Below, piece after piece: positions 25,450-35,589 of a stretch of 64,000 nt of DNA. This DNA is from Mortierella sp. BCC40632 (taxonomy: Eukaryota > Mortierellomycota > Mortierellomycetes > Mortierellales > Mortierellaceae), in NCBI GenBank assembly GCA_011634665.1, contig WAEK01000002.1:3304501-3368500 (forward strand). Reading direction: 5' to 3'. The translations under genes were made by a program, and so were the position numbers. Position 1 is the first letter of the stretch, and every line of letters starts with the position of its first letter. The notes below the pieces were generated by a model. It did not search any database and was not told the DNA's origin. It was given only the letters and a program-made list of their open reading frames with translations.

Positions 25450-28237
25450 CTACTCATCAGACCGCTCTTCCTCATCTTCTCCGATCTGCTCCTCTTGCTC
25501 GGTCGATTCGGCCAAGATTTGGTCCTCCTCAGCATCACCGCTAGGCTGAGGTTCCTCCGTTCCTTGCTCAGCGCCAACCGATTGAGAGTAGGCAATCGCC
25601 TGGTTCTCCTTATCCTTTGCAACATATGCCTGCAACAACTTTTCCATCTCTGACTGTCTGGCCTCCATTCGGGCAAGGCTACTCAACAGTCCCTGAACCA
25701 AAGCGTCTGTCAGAGCTGCTGAAGACTGGCCTTGGACGATAGAGCTAGAACCGCCTTCGATGATGACAGCGGTTGTTGGCCGGCTCACTGCTGCAGCCTG
25801 AATAGCCTCCTCAAAAGCGGCCTTGTTAATGGCCTCCCTGTTGACTACACCGTTGGTCTGCGCTCCAGAAGACTTGGACAACTTCTCCTTGGCACGACGC
25901 TCTTTAAACTCATCAAACGTCTCCAGAGGAGACACTCCCATCTTGAGGGCACTTCTTGAACCCATGTTGCCAAGATGTCTGCTTCCCTGATGGGCGCCGG
26001 CCTCACCTTCTTCGGCAGCATTGATGAGATCTTGGGATTCAACTGTCGCAGGCGTCTCAGCACCGCCAAGAGGTGATCCCTGTTGTTGCTCATCCACAAA
26101 CTCCTGAGTAGCCAAGAGGAACAGATCGTCCATGTTTGCATCAGCATCTTCTCTGGTAAGGTATCGGTAAACACGACGACCACCCTGGATGCGATGCTCA
26201 TCGACTGTATCTCTCAGCTTCAAGTATCGCTTTCGCTCAGATCTGGCAATAATCAGGATTGGGATACAGAAAATAGTGCCCATGATTTTGCGGTTGAGCG
26301 ATCGATAAGTATCTCTGGAGATGATAAAGCTCCACGGGATCACAAAGAATACTTCAATCAGGTTGAATGGGGCCGCATAGGGGTACTCATCGGGCGACTT
26401 GAGGTACGAGAACACCTTAAAGGTGAACAATGCCAGATACTCCTTCTCAGCCGAGTCCGTGATGTTGGTGTAGGACGAGTTGAAGAGCGCAATCAACAAG
26501 TTGAGCAAAATAATCGAAGTCAAGAAGAGGTACATGGCAAAAATCCAGTTGCCATAAACTGGATCAATTTCTCCAGCAAGTTCCCAGTCAGGATCTTGAA
26601 GGAATCCGCGTACGAGCAACATTGCCGAGGAAATAAAGTCCTTTTCCCTATCCTTTCGAAGGGCATAAAAACTTTGAAGGAATCCGATAAAGAACCAAGC
26701 CAATAGCCAAAAGAACATAATACCGTCCTTCAACATCTTTTGAAGCACCATGACCATGGTTCCTGATGACGAGTATTGTTGAGTATCGTTAATACATGCT
26801 CAGATCATCTCCAGAATGGACACTGCGGTTCCTCCACTATTTTTTCTTATCAAAGCTCAAGAATAAAGTGTTCACCTACCAAAGTACTGGAGTCCGTCCA
26901 AGAGAGACAGGGTCTTCACCCACAAGAATACAGCGAGGATAGCCAAAATATCGTATGCATAATCATTGTATACTTCCTTGACATCGTCGTCTGAGACCAG
27001 AACCAAGGCGGTAAATCGGAAAGCAAAAGCGGTCATGAACATTGAGTACGAGATAATGTTAACCCAATGCCACAAACTTCCCAAGAAGAAAGCCGTGCCA
27101 CCCTCGAAAATCTAAAGGCAAGATTTATTAACGGGGGTAAGTGGTGAGTAGACATTCCAATGCAAAGAGGAGGGGTTTTGTAAAGGCGATTGGGCAGAGA
27201 ACCCTTTAATGGCACTCACCAGTCTGAATTCCTCGAAAATGTAACCAGTAACAAAGGTGTAGAGAACCCATTCAAAGATCGAAGGCTCGTTCAATCGATC
27301 GTTAACAACGATGGAATACAAAATCATAAATACGATAAACATGGCCACCTTGAGATTGTTCTGGTACCTATCCAAAGCATCATGAATTATGAAGAGACAA
27401 CTGTTCAGCACCCAAAGTTCTTCACAGTCTTAAGGGGGACAGTCTCCCCCTTTGCCCCGAGTCACACCTTCCAGTAGAACCATCTAATCGTGCAACTTAC
27501 TTGGGGACATTGAGTCGGCCGACATCAACCCACTCCCAGAGGTTGTGCCTAGACCGTCTGACACCTGAATACTCCACAAAGCGGACGTGACATTCTTCAT
27601 CCTCAATCTGAAGGATGAGGCCGTTCCACAAGGCCTGGACACACCTCTGCACTTCAACATCAGCCAAGAAGTCAGTTGCATGGACTCTAATGGCAATTTC
27701 GATAGCGTTCTCGGCCGTGTTTCGTTCCTCTCCAGCAACATAGTAGGGGCGGGTCAGAACCTGGCAATAGGTTGCCATCATATCTCGACCAACAAAGGCT
27801 TTGACAACCTGAATAGCGGCAACCTGGGAGATTTCGGCGCGTTTGTCCATAAGCCTCTTTCGTCCCACATCCTTATTACCCTCATCCATAAAGGTCTCGA
27901 TACAGCGCAAGAGACAGTAGACAACTTCGCGCCCGAATCCAGAGAGATATTCGACGACCTCATCTGTGATGATGTCGTCCTCAACGCTAGCGGTATCCAC
28001 AAGGCTGTTGATAAGTGCAAAGAGTCGCGGGAGCAGGGCATGGATCTTGCGCGGGGATGAGGGTGGAGTAACATGATGATGGCCATTTGGAATCTGGTTC
28101 TCAAAGACATCGCGGATGTTGTCGACGAACTCCGAGATAGGGTTGTCGTGGTGGTTTTCGAGGTCGCGTGTCTGCTCCTCCTGTGAGAGCAGAGGGGTCT
28201 CCTCATTGTCATGGTCTTGGTCGTGAGTGTCCGCCAT
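25450..28237 (-). CDS. YVC1: Yvc1-type vacuolar TRP cation channel
   Basis: The ATG at 28235-28237 begins an acidic cytosolic N-terminus (about 245 residues in the first exon) with helical repeats such as LPRLFALINSLVD and VVYCLLRCIETFMDE. Membrane segments follow: NNLKVAMFIVFMILYSIVVN, FEWVLYTFVTGYIFEEFRL, LWHWVNIISYSMFMTAFAF, YAYDILAILAVFLWV, then IMFFWLLAWFFIGFLQSFYA, a pore-like stretch RGFLQDPDWELAGEIDPVYG and IFAMYLFLTSIILLNLLIAL. That last segment matches the TRP S6 signature, followed by FNSSYTNI. The cytosolic C-terminus ends in an acidic tail EEQIGEDEEERSDE, resembling the acidic Ca2+-sensing cluster of yeast Yvc1. TAG at 25450-25452. Yvc1 releases vacuolar Ca2+ on osmotic or mechanical stress. 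Four to five exons. The 5' end lies only about 70 bp from the left repeat copy, so its promoter may have been changed by that rearrangement. Confidence 0.9.
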
Positions 28238-28307
28238 GATCTCTCTATGGGCTCCAACTGTGAATGGACTGTGCGTTTAGAGGAGAAGAGAATGGATGAA
28301 GAAGAAG

Positions 28308-29152
28308 AAAAAAAAAAAAAAGGGGGGAGAGGGAGAAAGAGAATCGGCCAGAAAGACGGATGAGATGTTTTCTACTTTTCCCACACAATGTGCACGCGAC
28401 CGCCGCCATCCCTTCCTCACCTTCCCGCGTCTCTTTTTTCTCGCTTTGGACCCAGCCTTGGAGCCACCTCGTTTACCGTCGCGGTGCTCCCCGGGAGAAT
28501 ACTTTTTTTTCTTTCTCTTTCTCGTCCGCCTCGGCCTCGCCAAAATGTATTCTTTTTTACGTAAGCCCGAAGCTCCACCAGTTCACGCTCAGAGTTTTTG
28601 GATCTTTTTGAAATGATTGACCAGCACAACCACCATTCCGATGGGTCAGTGTCATCTACGGCCCAACATTCATGGACAAACACAGGAAAATTTACACCAG
28701 CACTGATGTATGCCCTACAGGAGCGGTGGGTAGCAAAGGCATGCCGCACATGGAGGGTCCAAGTGGTAGTAGTCCCTGCCCGTACATACTCTCCGCTCGG
28801 GAGAATTAAAACCTTCGTTCTCGGTAGAAGGTAGAGAATCTCATCAGCTGGCTGTTGTCTAACGCCAACACCACCTAGCTCAGCCAATGCTTATTTCGAG
28901 GACTAGAACAGACCAGTCGAGCACAGGCTTCCACTCGATGGATTTCATGCAAAATAATACTGTCCTTTTGTGTCTTGCCTGAGTTGGTCTCCATCTCGAG
29001 ATCTGCTGTACTCCTTGTCATGCAGGAACACTCCCCAACCACCTTTCTTTGACACCGGTAGCAGCTCGTCGCAACCACTCCACATTGGCCGTCACCTGTT
29101 GAGCTGCAGCAGCAAGATCATTGACATCCATGAAAAAGGGAAAACTACTGGA

Positions 29153-29196
<44 letters not shown>

Positions 29197-30023
29197 TTGT
29201 TGTTCAATAATGGAGATTAAATCAATGTGGCCAGTACCTGAGGTCCTCCACCAAGTTTCCCAAGTCGATCCTGCCATCCCTGGACTGCCTCTTCCTCCAA
29301 CGGCCTCGTCTCCCCTTGTGCGCTTACTCTCAGGAATCTCTCCGTCTTTGCTCCGACCGTAGGCGACGATGTCGCTGTGGTCCCCGGTGAGGTATGTAAC
29401 CTTGCGAATAAAGTTTGCTGATTCTTGGAGTGCATGACGAGCACTGATCAAAAATTCGAACATGGGGAAAACGTGTGGCATGTCGTCGTAGACTAACAAC
29501 TGCACTTCGGTCTGCCCTTTCTCTTGCTTCTTTGCTTCCGCTCCTCGAATCGCAAACACAATAGCCTCATCCCTCAGCAGCTCACCGTCTCCCGCAATCT
29601 TAGTATACAAAGCAGACATTGATGTTGGACGTTCAAGAAAATAGTGGACTTCATGTTAGGAACTCTGGAAGAAGTAGGCAGATTGTGACCAAACAATGAG
29701 AATGCAGTGTGACTCGTACCACTCCCTTTCTTTTCTTTCCTCCACAAGCAGCTTTCATTCGTTTTCTTGACGCCCATGACTTACCACAAGCATTGAACAT
29801 GTTCCTTTAAGACTGTTGACCACAACAGGGCTCACGTATGGGCAGTCGAGGACCGCGTTTGCAGCATAATGTTGAATCTCTGGAAGGTCGGGATGGTGCA
29901 ACACATTATCTTCTGGATTCATGGACGCGGCCAACCTTGCCACTCTTGTCAGTGAGCCCTGTCCTCCTTGCGTAAATCCCTCCGCAGGTAGATAGTCCGA
30001 CGACGCGTTTGTTAACACGGACG
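28308..30023. repeat. Direct repeat, left copy (about 1.72 kb)
   Basis: Near-identical to 38817-40536 in the same orientation. It starts in an A run followed by GGGGGG and ends abruptly within hydrolase coding sequence at ...AACACGGACG. By eye the copies differ mainly by small indels and a few replaced bases: near 28503, 28545, 28555, 28607, 29133, the sequence before the T run at 29150-29157, 29394 and 29738. Intron DNA and 3' flank are included, so this is a DNA-level duplication, not a processed retrocopy. Confidence 0.95.
29018..30023 (-). pseudogene. Truncated copy of alpha/beta hydrolase 3' end
   Basis: It carries the C-terminal exons of the hydrolase found intact at 39528-41730: the segment from [15 protein letters not shown] onward, the acid-residue region [17 protein letters not shown] and the His region [11 protein letters not shown]. 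It lacks the HGGGY and GDSAGG exons, so it has no catalytic serine. Relative to the right copy, an extra T near 29394 shifts the frame after FIRKV, and an altered, one-base-longer acceptor region near 29133-29157 would shift the last exon. No start codon precedes it; at its right end it runs into an unrelated zinc-finger gene. It is almost certainly non-functional as an enzyme, though it could still be transcribed as a 3' extension of that gene. Confidence 0.85.
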
Positions 30024-30702
30024 ACAGTCCCAGAGGATTTGATAGCGTCAACCCATGAAGTCTTGTATGATCGTGTCAGGCATTGCTCGCAGAATCGTAG
30101 GAGACATGGCTTGGACTCAGTCTTTGGTCTCTTCCTACTGTCAGGGTTCCAAGCCCTTGGCAAAGTGTTACCACACTTTAGCAGAACTGCTGCTGGCCTA
30201 GATTTTCGCGATTGGTTGCACATATGGCAAGTCGACTTTCCCTCCAAATGACCAAGTTGCTTTTGCCGAAGGAATGCGAGGGATGCAATTGAATATGCTT
30301 TGTTTCTTGACACATTGACGCTGTAAGAAAATGAGGGAAGAAAGGAGGTTATTGCTCCGAAAAAGGTTATGAGGCATAACACGCATAATATGTTACTTAC
30401 CCCTCTTGCCAAGTATTCATCAAGTCCTGATGGATACTGCACTCTTGGAGAACACTGGAGTTATTGAAGGCCATTGCAGCTCTTGAGACCAGCTTTCGCA
30501 GAGAATCCATTGAATAGAACCCGATGAAGCTGATTGAAGTTATCCTGTGAATGCAGCCTCTTCCTCGAGCAAAGCACTCTTTGAGGACCACCATGTCCTG
30601 TACGATGTCGTCAAGGCTGATGTCGTTGTAATGCTTGATGCGTGGAGCAGGTTGAAATGGGTAACCCAAGCTGATGACATCGCTGTAGGTTGGTGAATCC
30701 AT
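30024..30702 (-). pseudogene. CXXC-type zinc-finger gene, 3'-truncated at repeat edge
   Basis: Two exons join in phase 2: 30702 to about 30402 (starts MDSPTYSDVISLGYPF) and from about 30319 leftward. The second exon has THE Cys pairs CHMCNQ and, after about 40 residues, CLLRFCEQCL, a spacing like the zinc-finger domain named for monoamine-oxidase-A repressor R1 (zf-4CXXC_R1). That family often continues with more CXXC pairs. Here the family-like sequence ends at 30024, where the duplicated hydrolase segment begins; translation would continue into its antisense-frame-unrelated codons ([11 protein letters not shown]). So the gene lost its 3' half or became a fusion. Function unknown; related proteins are nuclear DNA or chromatin binders. 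The start and first exon look sound. It is the first gene inside the accessory island. Confidence 0.6.
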
Positions 30703-30765
30703 TAGAAGAGATGAAGAGATCGATCAACATTTCTACTCATCCAACAATACCTTGGACTTTTTCCT

Positions 30766-30832
30766 GCAGTATGCCCAGCATGACTTTTTTTCCTGCCCAG
30801 CATGACTTTTTTCCCGCAGTACACCCAGCATG
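30766..30832. repeat. Three tandem copies of a CCCAGCATGAC unit
   Basis: The unit CCCAGCATGAC followed by a T/C-rich stretch occurs three times, at about 30773, 30797 and 30826, between the zinc-finger gene start and the Crinkler-type gene end. No function assigned. Confidence 0.8.
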
Positions 30833-30992
30833 ACAATTTCTTCACCACTACGCGTCCTCTCTGTCGCCGCTCTCCTTCCTGCCTGTTGCTCCTTCTGCTC
30901 TCTACACACCACGAACAAACAAACTGGATGAGGACAACTCAGTAACACGTCATCACAAAGCAGAAAGCGCATTTTATTGCTGCAGTGAAAGA

Positions 30993-32425
30993 TTAGCTTC
31001 GCTGCTTTTTGAAGCTGTCGTCATCGTTGCTGTCATAGTCGTCAACAGAGCGCTTTCGAGCATTCTTGAGTCGATCAATAAAGTCTACATGCTCTTGGGG
31101 GAAAATGTTGCCAAAATTATTATCGCCTATGTTGATCACGACCTGCTGAACACCACTTGTGTCCTTTGGGAAATCTGAAGGTGCCAGCAGCTTGTCACTC
31201 CACTTGGTAGGGTATGCAACAATCATGCTGATGTAGACACTGTCAGGGCAGAACTTGCGGAAAGATCTCATGTGCGCCTCAATTTTGGGTGCTGAGACCG
31301 TGCTGAGTGCCTCATTCCAGTCCCTCTCCGAAAAGTTGGACGACCCTTGATGCAACTTCATCTGTACAAAAACAGGCACTAATCGAGCACCATTGATCCG
31401 AATAAAAAAAACCAAGTCTGGTCCCGACGGTTTGGACTTGGGGAAGAAAAATGGGGCGACAGGCATGTTGTTTCGAGTTGACTGATGGTTGACATGGACG
31501 TCCATGAAATCCTCCATTGACATAGTCGCGTGAATCGTACCTTGCTCGAGTCCAGGCTCTCTCCACACAACAATCTCCACCTTGCCGACAAGAGATGGAC
31601 ACATGTCAGCGATGGGGGGTTCGTGTGGCCAATCCGAGAGAGGTTGTTTGTTGAATGTCTCACTAAAAACATTCATCATGAACCTCTCAAACACACATCC
31701 TTGATCAGCGGCTGTCGCTTTCACCATCTTTCCGGACCTCCCTCCTCCACAGCCTTGGAAACGAAGGGTTCATCCAAAACGGTAGTAGCTTTACCCGAGA
31801 TGATTTTGATCCGACCAAACGCATGTTCCACCAACTGAAGGTCTACCTCCTTGAGGACAAGGTCATGACTCCCAAACATGCATCTCTGATACATTAGGAG
31901 ACCGAGCATGCTCTCGATGGGTTCCGCAAGTCGATGTTTGTATTGGTTGTGTTTGTCGTGAAGACGCCTGATCTCGTAGCAAATGTTGCCTTTGATATGT
32001 CGATTTGCCCAAGACACCAGCCTATCCTCAGCATCTTCGATGGTCCTCTTCCATGCACTAAGGTCATTGCATTCAATAATCCTCTCTATGGACAGAAAGA
32101 CAATAAAGTTGCAGGTGTTGAGCATACTGGACATGAGATCATTTCATTGCCCCTTCTCTTTAAGGTCATCTCAGGTTCACATACCAATTGCTGCTATAGC
32201 CGGACGATAGCGGCCCGCAAACTTTTCGTACATGTCGGCTGCCTCCTGTGGAAGTTGCTCGTCCAGAGACAGCTTGCACTGGTCGTTTTCTAGACACGTC
32301 TGCACTCGAGAAATGTAGGCCTTGATCGAGTCTTTTCCAGACCAACCTGGAAACTCTATATGAGTGAGGAGGGTGACATTGCAAAGAGACGCGTCAAAAG
32401 AAAGTGCATAGATGGCATGGGGTGA
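30993..32425 (-). pseudogene. Crinkler-type NTPase/nuclease gene, 5'-truncated and frameshifted
   Basis: Three blocks in order. (1) 32425-32193: LTHIEFPGWSGKDSIKAYIS to KFAGRYRPAIAAIG, resembling the distal part of the Crinkler P-loop NTPase domain. (2) 32100 to about 31725: IERIIECN to GRIKIISGKATTVLDEPFVS, a winged-helix-like linker. (3) 31727-30993: a domain with GPDLVFF and VPVFVQMKL, matching the PD...(D/E/Q)xK arrangement of restriction-endonuclease-like folds, ending SFKKQRS. The secretion/header region and Walker A expected upstream are absent: a stop lies just before block 1 and only repeats lie beyond. Blocks 2 and 3 are in different frames around 31722-31735 with no evident intron. 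Crinkler-type proteins are known effectors or selfish nucleases in oomycetes and fungi. This copy looks decayed, although the nuclease-like domain alone has its own ATG (31725-31727) and is open for 244 codons. Confidence 0.65.
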
Positions 32426-32564
32426 TCAGAGGGAGGTAAGGTTGATGGGAGATGTGTGGAGGGTGCAGCAACTGCGGCAGAGTAGAAATTCGGAGACGTA
32501 ACAGAGTGGCTTGCAAGCGTCGTCTTTCCCTCTTAACTTCATCGCCTCTCTGTCTCGCTATTTC

Positions 32565-32599
<35 letters not shown>

Positions 32600-32656
32600 G
32601 AAGGTATTATTATAGATTTATCACGCCCTTCCAGCTCAGATTTCAATGGACATGTC

Positions 32657-32990
32657 AACGCTCCGTGCCACCGTGATGTTCTATCATGGAGACATCTTGC
32701 GATAACCACTCCGGCCTTTTGGCGCGTTTCTCCCTTGGCCTCCTCATTTAGTTTACTTGAGGTTGTTGTCCGAAGTTGAAATCTCTCCATCTCGGCTCTT
32801 GTGTGCTTGTTGTCATGTTTGATGAACAACGCTCCGTGTCACCGTGATGTTTTATCATGGAGACATCTTGCGATAACCACTCCGGCCTTTTTGATGCGTT
32901 TCTCCCTTGGCCTCCTCATTTGGTTTATTTGAGGTTGTTTCCCAAAGTTGAAATCGATCTCTTTTGGCTCTTGTGCGCTTGTTGTCATCT
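32657..32990. repeat. Two tandem copies of a 171 bp unit
   Basis: The unit starts AACGCTCCGTG at 32657 and again at 32828, with scattered substitutions and small indels between copies. It contains a palindrome-like TATCATGGAGACATCTTGCGATA. It lies immediately upstream of the gene at 33078 and downstream (in plus direction) of the broken 5' end of the Crinkler-type gene. It may be a duplicated promoter segment or an element remnant. Confidence 0.9.
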
Positions 32991-33077
32991 CCATCAATGA
33001 TATTTGTGTGAAATAGTGTTTCAGAGCAAAATATTGCTAATATCTCTATTCCTTTTGCCTTCTCGGTATTTTAGATA

Positions 33078-33590
33078 ATGTCACTAAAAAAAGAGATCAC
33101 ATTTACAGACGAAGAACTAGACTGGATTCGCAGTAATGACAGTGTATCGCCAGGACTATACTTCGAAAAGTTTAGGTCTGATAGTCAGAACCAATACAAA
33201 GAGCACCAGCGTTACTCCCGCTTATTAGACAATGGAAATTTCGAACCAGATTGTTTGAGCTCACTTCGGAGGAGCTTTGATTCCTGGAAGATCAACAAAG
33301 CACGACAATTCTGGTTAGACCGACGTACAAGAGCTGTAACTATGCGAACAGCAGGAAAGTTAGTTGAGGGGTCTGAGCCTGTTGTTTTCCAATCTATTGA
33401 CCGAACTACCTCTAAGATATTCGAGCAAAATCAAGGTACGAGTTCTACTACTGAACGCTGAATGCACTTCTTTGATATTGGTGAACCATTTGTCCTTACA
33501 ATCAACCTAAAAAAAACACTAGATGTCAAAGGAACAAATGGAGTGAATCTTACTTCTGGGTCGTTACAGCGAGGTACTATCTATTGTTGA

Positions 33591-33632
<42 letters not shown>

Positions 33633-35589
33633 GACTGTACGAATCAGCAGCGGGGACCATGACCGGTTCTTCAAATTCAACATCGCAGCCATCCACCAAG
33701 AGCAGGATCCCAGCCCCCGTAGAATCTGTTGCGACCACCAGGAAGCCTACGAAGCGCAAATATTCTGCGATCGCAGAGCCATGGCGGTCGATTGTCCAGC
33801 AACTCCTGGAGAAGGTACGCTCATTTGTTGGAAATGTCATTATGCTCAGCGGCTAGCACCGCGAGCCAAGTCTGCGGAGTTTGGAGTTATTAATTTTTAA
33901 GTTTACTTTTTTTTTATGTGCTAGATAAATGGTAGGGAGGTTGCCTTGGCTGAAGAATGGCCAAAAAACGAGCTGACTGGGCTTCACAAGAATCTTCGCG
34001 AGTTTATTGAAGGACACGTTCAGGACATTGCGCCCATGCCGGTACTGGTTGAGAAGGATGTGTTGTAAGTAAACGATGCCAACTTTTTCTCTAGAATATT
34101 TTTGCTGTTGCTGTTAGGAGATTTTACTGACGTATTATCTCTCTCTTTTAGTGTTGCGATGTCTGGTATTGTAAATGCAAGAATGCACGGCGCACGAGAT
34201 GTCTTTGGTGAGGGCACACTGGAAATGATCAAGACCCTGTGCCTACAACCCAACATCAGCACGCCCAACGATGAAATCATTGAGGTATTGGCACCGCTTC
34301 AAGAGGCGTTCGAGGCAGGCGGAGTCGGAAGACTTACCGACATTGTGGAAGTTGAGCTGGGGAACATGGCCTCAGCTCGTTTAAAGGGGGAGTTTTCAAC
34401 TCCATTGAAATGCAGGATACTGGACGCCGTACGACACATGTTAGTACACTATGTGGATTTTCAATATGAACATTCGTAACCTATGCCGTAATACTAATAC
34501 TCACGTCATTCTCAGTTGTCTCAAAAAGCCATCAAAAGCAATGAGTGAGGGCGAACTAGTGGAAGTGTGGTCATATGTTCTTAGTGCACTTTCTGGTCAC
34601 AAGCTGACCCTTCGCTCGTAAGTTTTCATATTATTCATTTCGGATGACATGAGCTTCCAACTTCCTATACTTACTAACACGTGCGTGGTCGCAACACCTT
34701 ACTTTTCAGAGGAGAGCTGACGTCAAAGGCAATACAGTGGCAGCGGTTGCTCATAAAGCAGGAATACAATGTGGACCCAAGCTCAGCGACATACGGAAGG
34801 AAACTGGATTTACAGTGTAGGTCTGAAGAGCTTGAGCTCAACAATTCGGAGTTCAAAGTAGACAGTGCATCAGAGCAGCAGATTCAGATCCAATACCGCA
34901 AGAATCTGCGGATAAACCAAGCTATGATGCTTTATTTGCGGGAGAAGATTGGCATGCCACTCGAGGATTTAGACGTCCTTGCGTTAGATGTCCATGGTAA
35001 ATGATATGACAATTGACAATGTGTAGAATTATTCCATATCTCTATGATAATTGTTGAGTGCTTGACCTCACACAAATATCTTTATGTCTTTGAAATAGGC
35101 CTGTCGGCGGTATTGTTTGCGCTCAAATACCATGGCGATGTATTTGTATCGGACCTCGCCACTAAGCACATGTTGCGTCTCCCAGACTCGCCAACTACAT
35201 GGAAAATGTTCTTTAATGGAAAAACCTTGAGTGTACTCTTGGCCTATGTGGTAAGGAACTCTTATTGTCTTTCTAACCATTTGAATTGCCAATTATCGAC
35301 TGTTGATTGTAAGACTAATGCTTAGGGCGAGTAGAAACATTTGCTTGACCTGACAGAACGAATAGAGGAGCAGGAGTTGATACACGAGGAGGAGTCAAGG
35401 ACCGCTGATGTATTCACACCAGAGCGAGAACCGCGACATCTGGGCGGATTCACCTTTTTAAGCCCAACCAAGAAAAGATGTACTGCAAACTCATACCATG
35501 CTCCAAGGAACGAAGCTGAGGACCACGAGGCAGAGGAAGGCATACTGCACGAGGATGAGATTAGCAACCGTTATGGTGATTATGACTAA
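33078..35589 (+). CDS. Lineage-specific protein with PD-(D/E)XK-like motif
   Basis: About nine exons, all open with consensus splice sites; starts MSLKKEITFTDEELDW, ends ISNRYGDYD, TAA 35587-35589. I cannot name the family. The N-terminus is charged; a basic linker follows (KPTKRKYSAIAEPW). A helical middle has MSGIVNARMHGARDVFGEG. Then comes YGRKLDLQCRSEELELNNSE followed by FK: an Asp, an acidic strand and a terminal E-x-K, the pattern of PD-(D/E)XK nucleases. Next is the helix-strand stretch DLDVLALDVH / GLSAVLFALKYHGDVFVSDL and a C-terminal tail rich in Glu. Similar architecture is familiar from expanded, uncharacterised families in Mucoromycota (from memory, not searched). The acid-EXK placement between predicted strands supports nuclease ancestry, but activity is inference. 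A small exon at about 33522-33572 and an (ATT)n tract in the following intron (33590-33628) are notable. It is the only island gene that looks fully intact. Confidence 0.7.
33590..33628 (+). repeat. (ATT)n microsatellite in intron
   Basis: About 13 ATT units inside an intron of the gene at 33078-35589. Confidence 0.95.

Noticed and set aside
28417..28887. Open frame in the hydrolase 3' flank (also 39068-39397), minus strand
   Set aside because: The frames differ between the two repeat copies at indels, there is a competing plus-strand frame, and no domain was recognised; best read as 3' flank.
28308..30023. Retrotransposed gene copy
   Set aside because: The copy includes intron sequence and 3' flank, and the homopolymer at its edge lies beyond 0.7 kb of downstream DNA, so it did not come from spliced mRNA.
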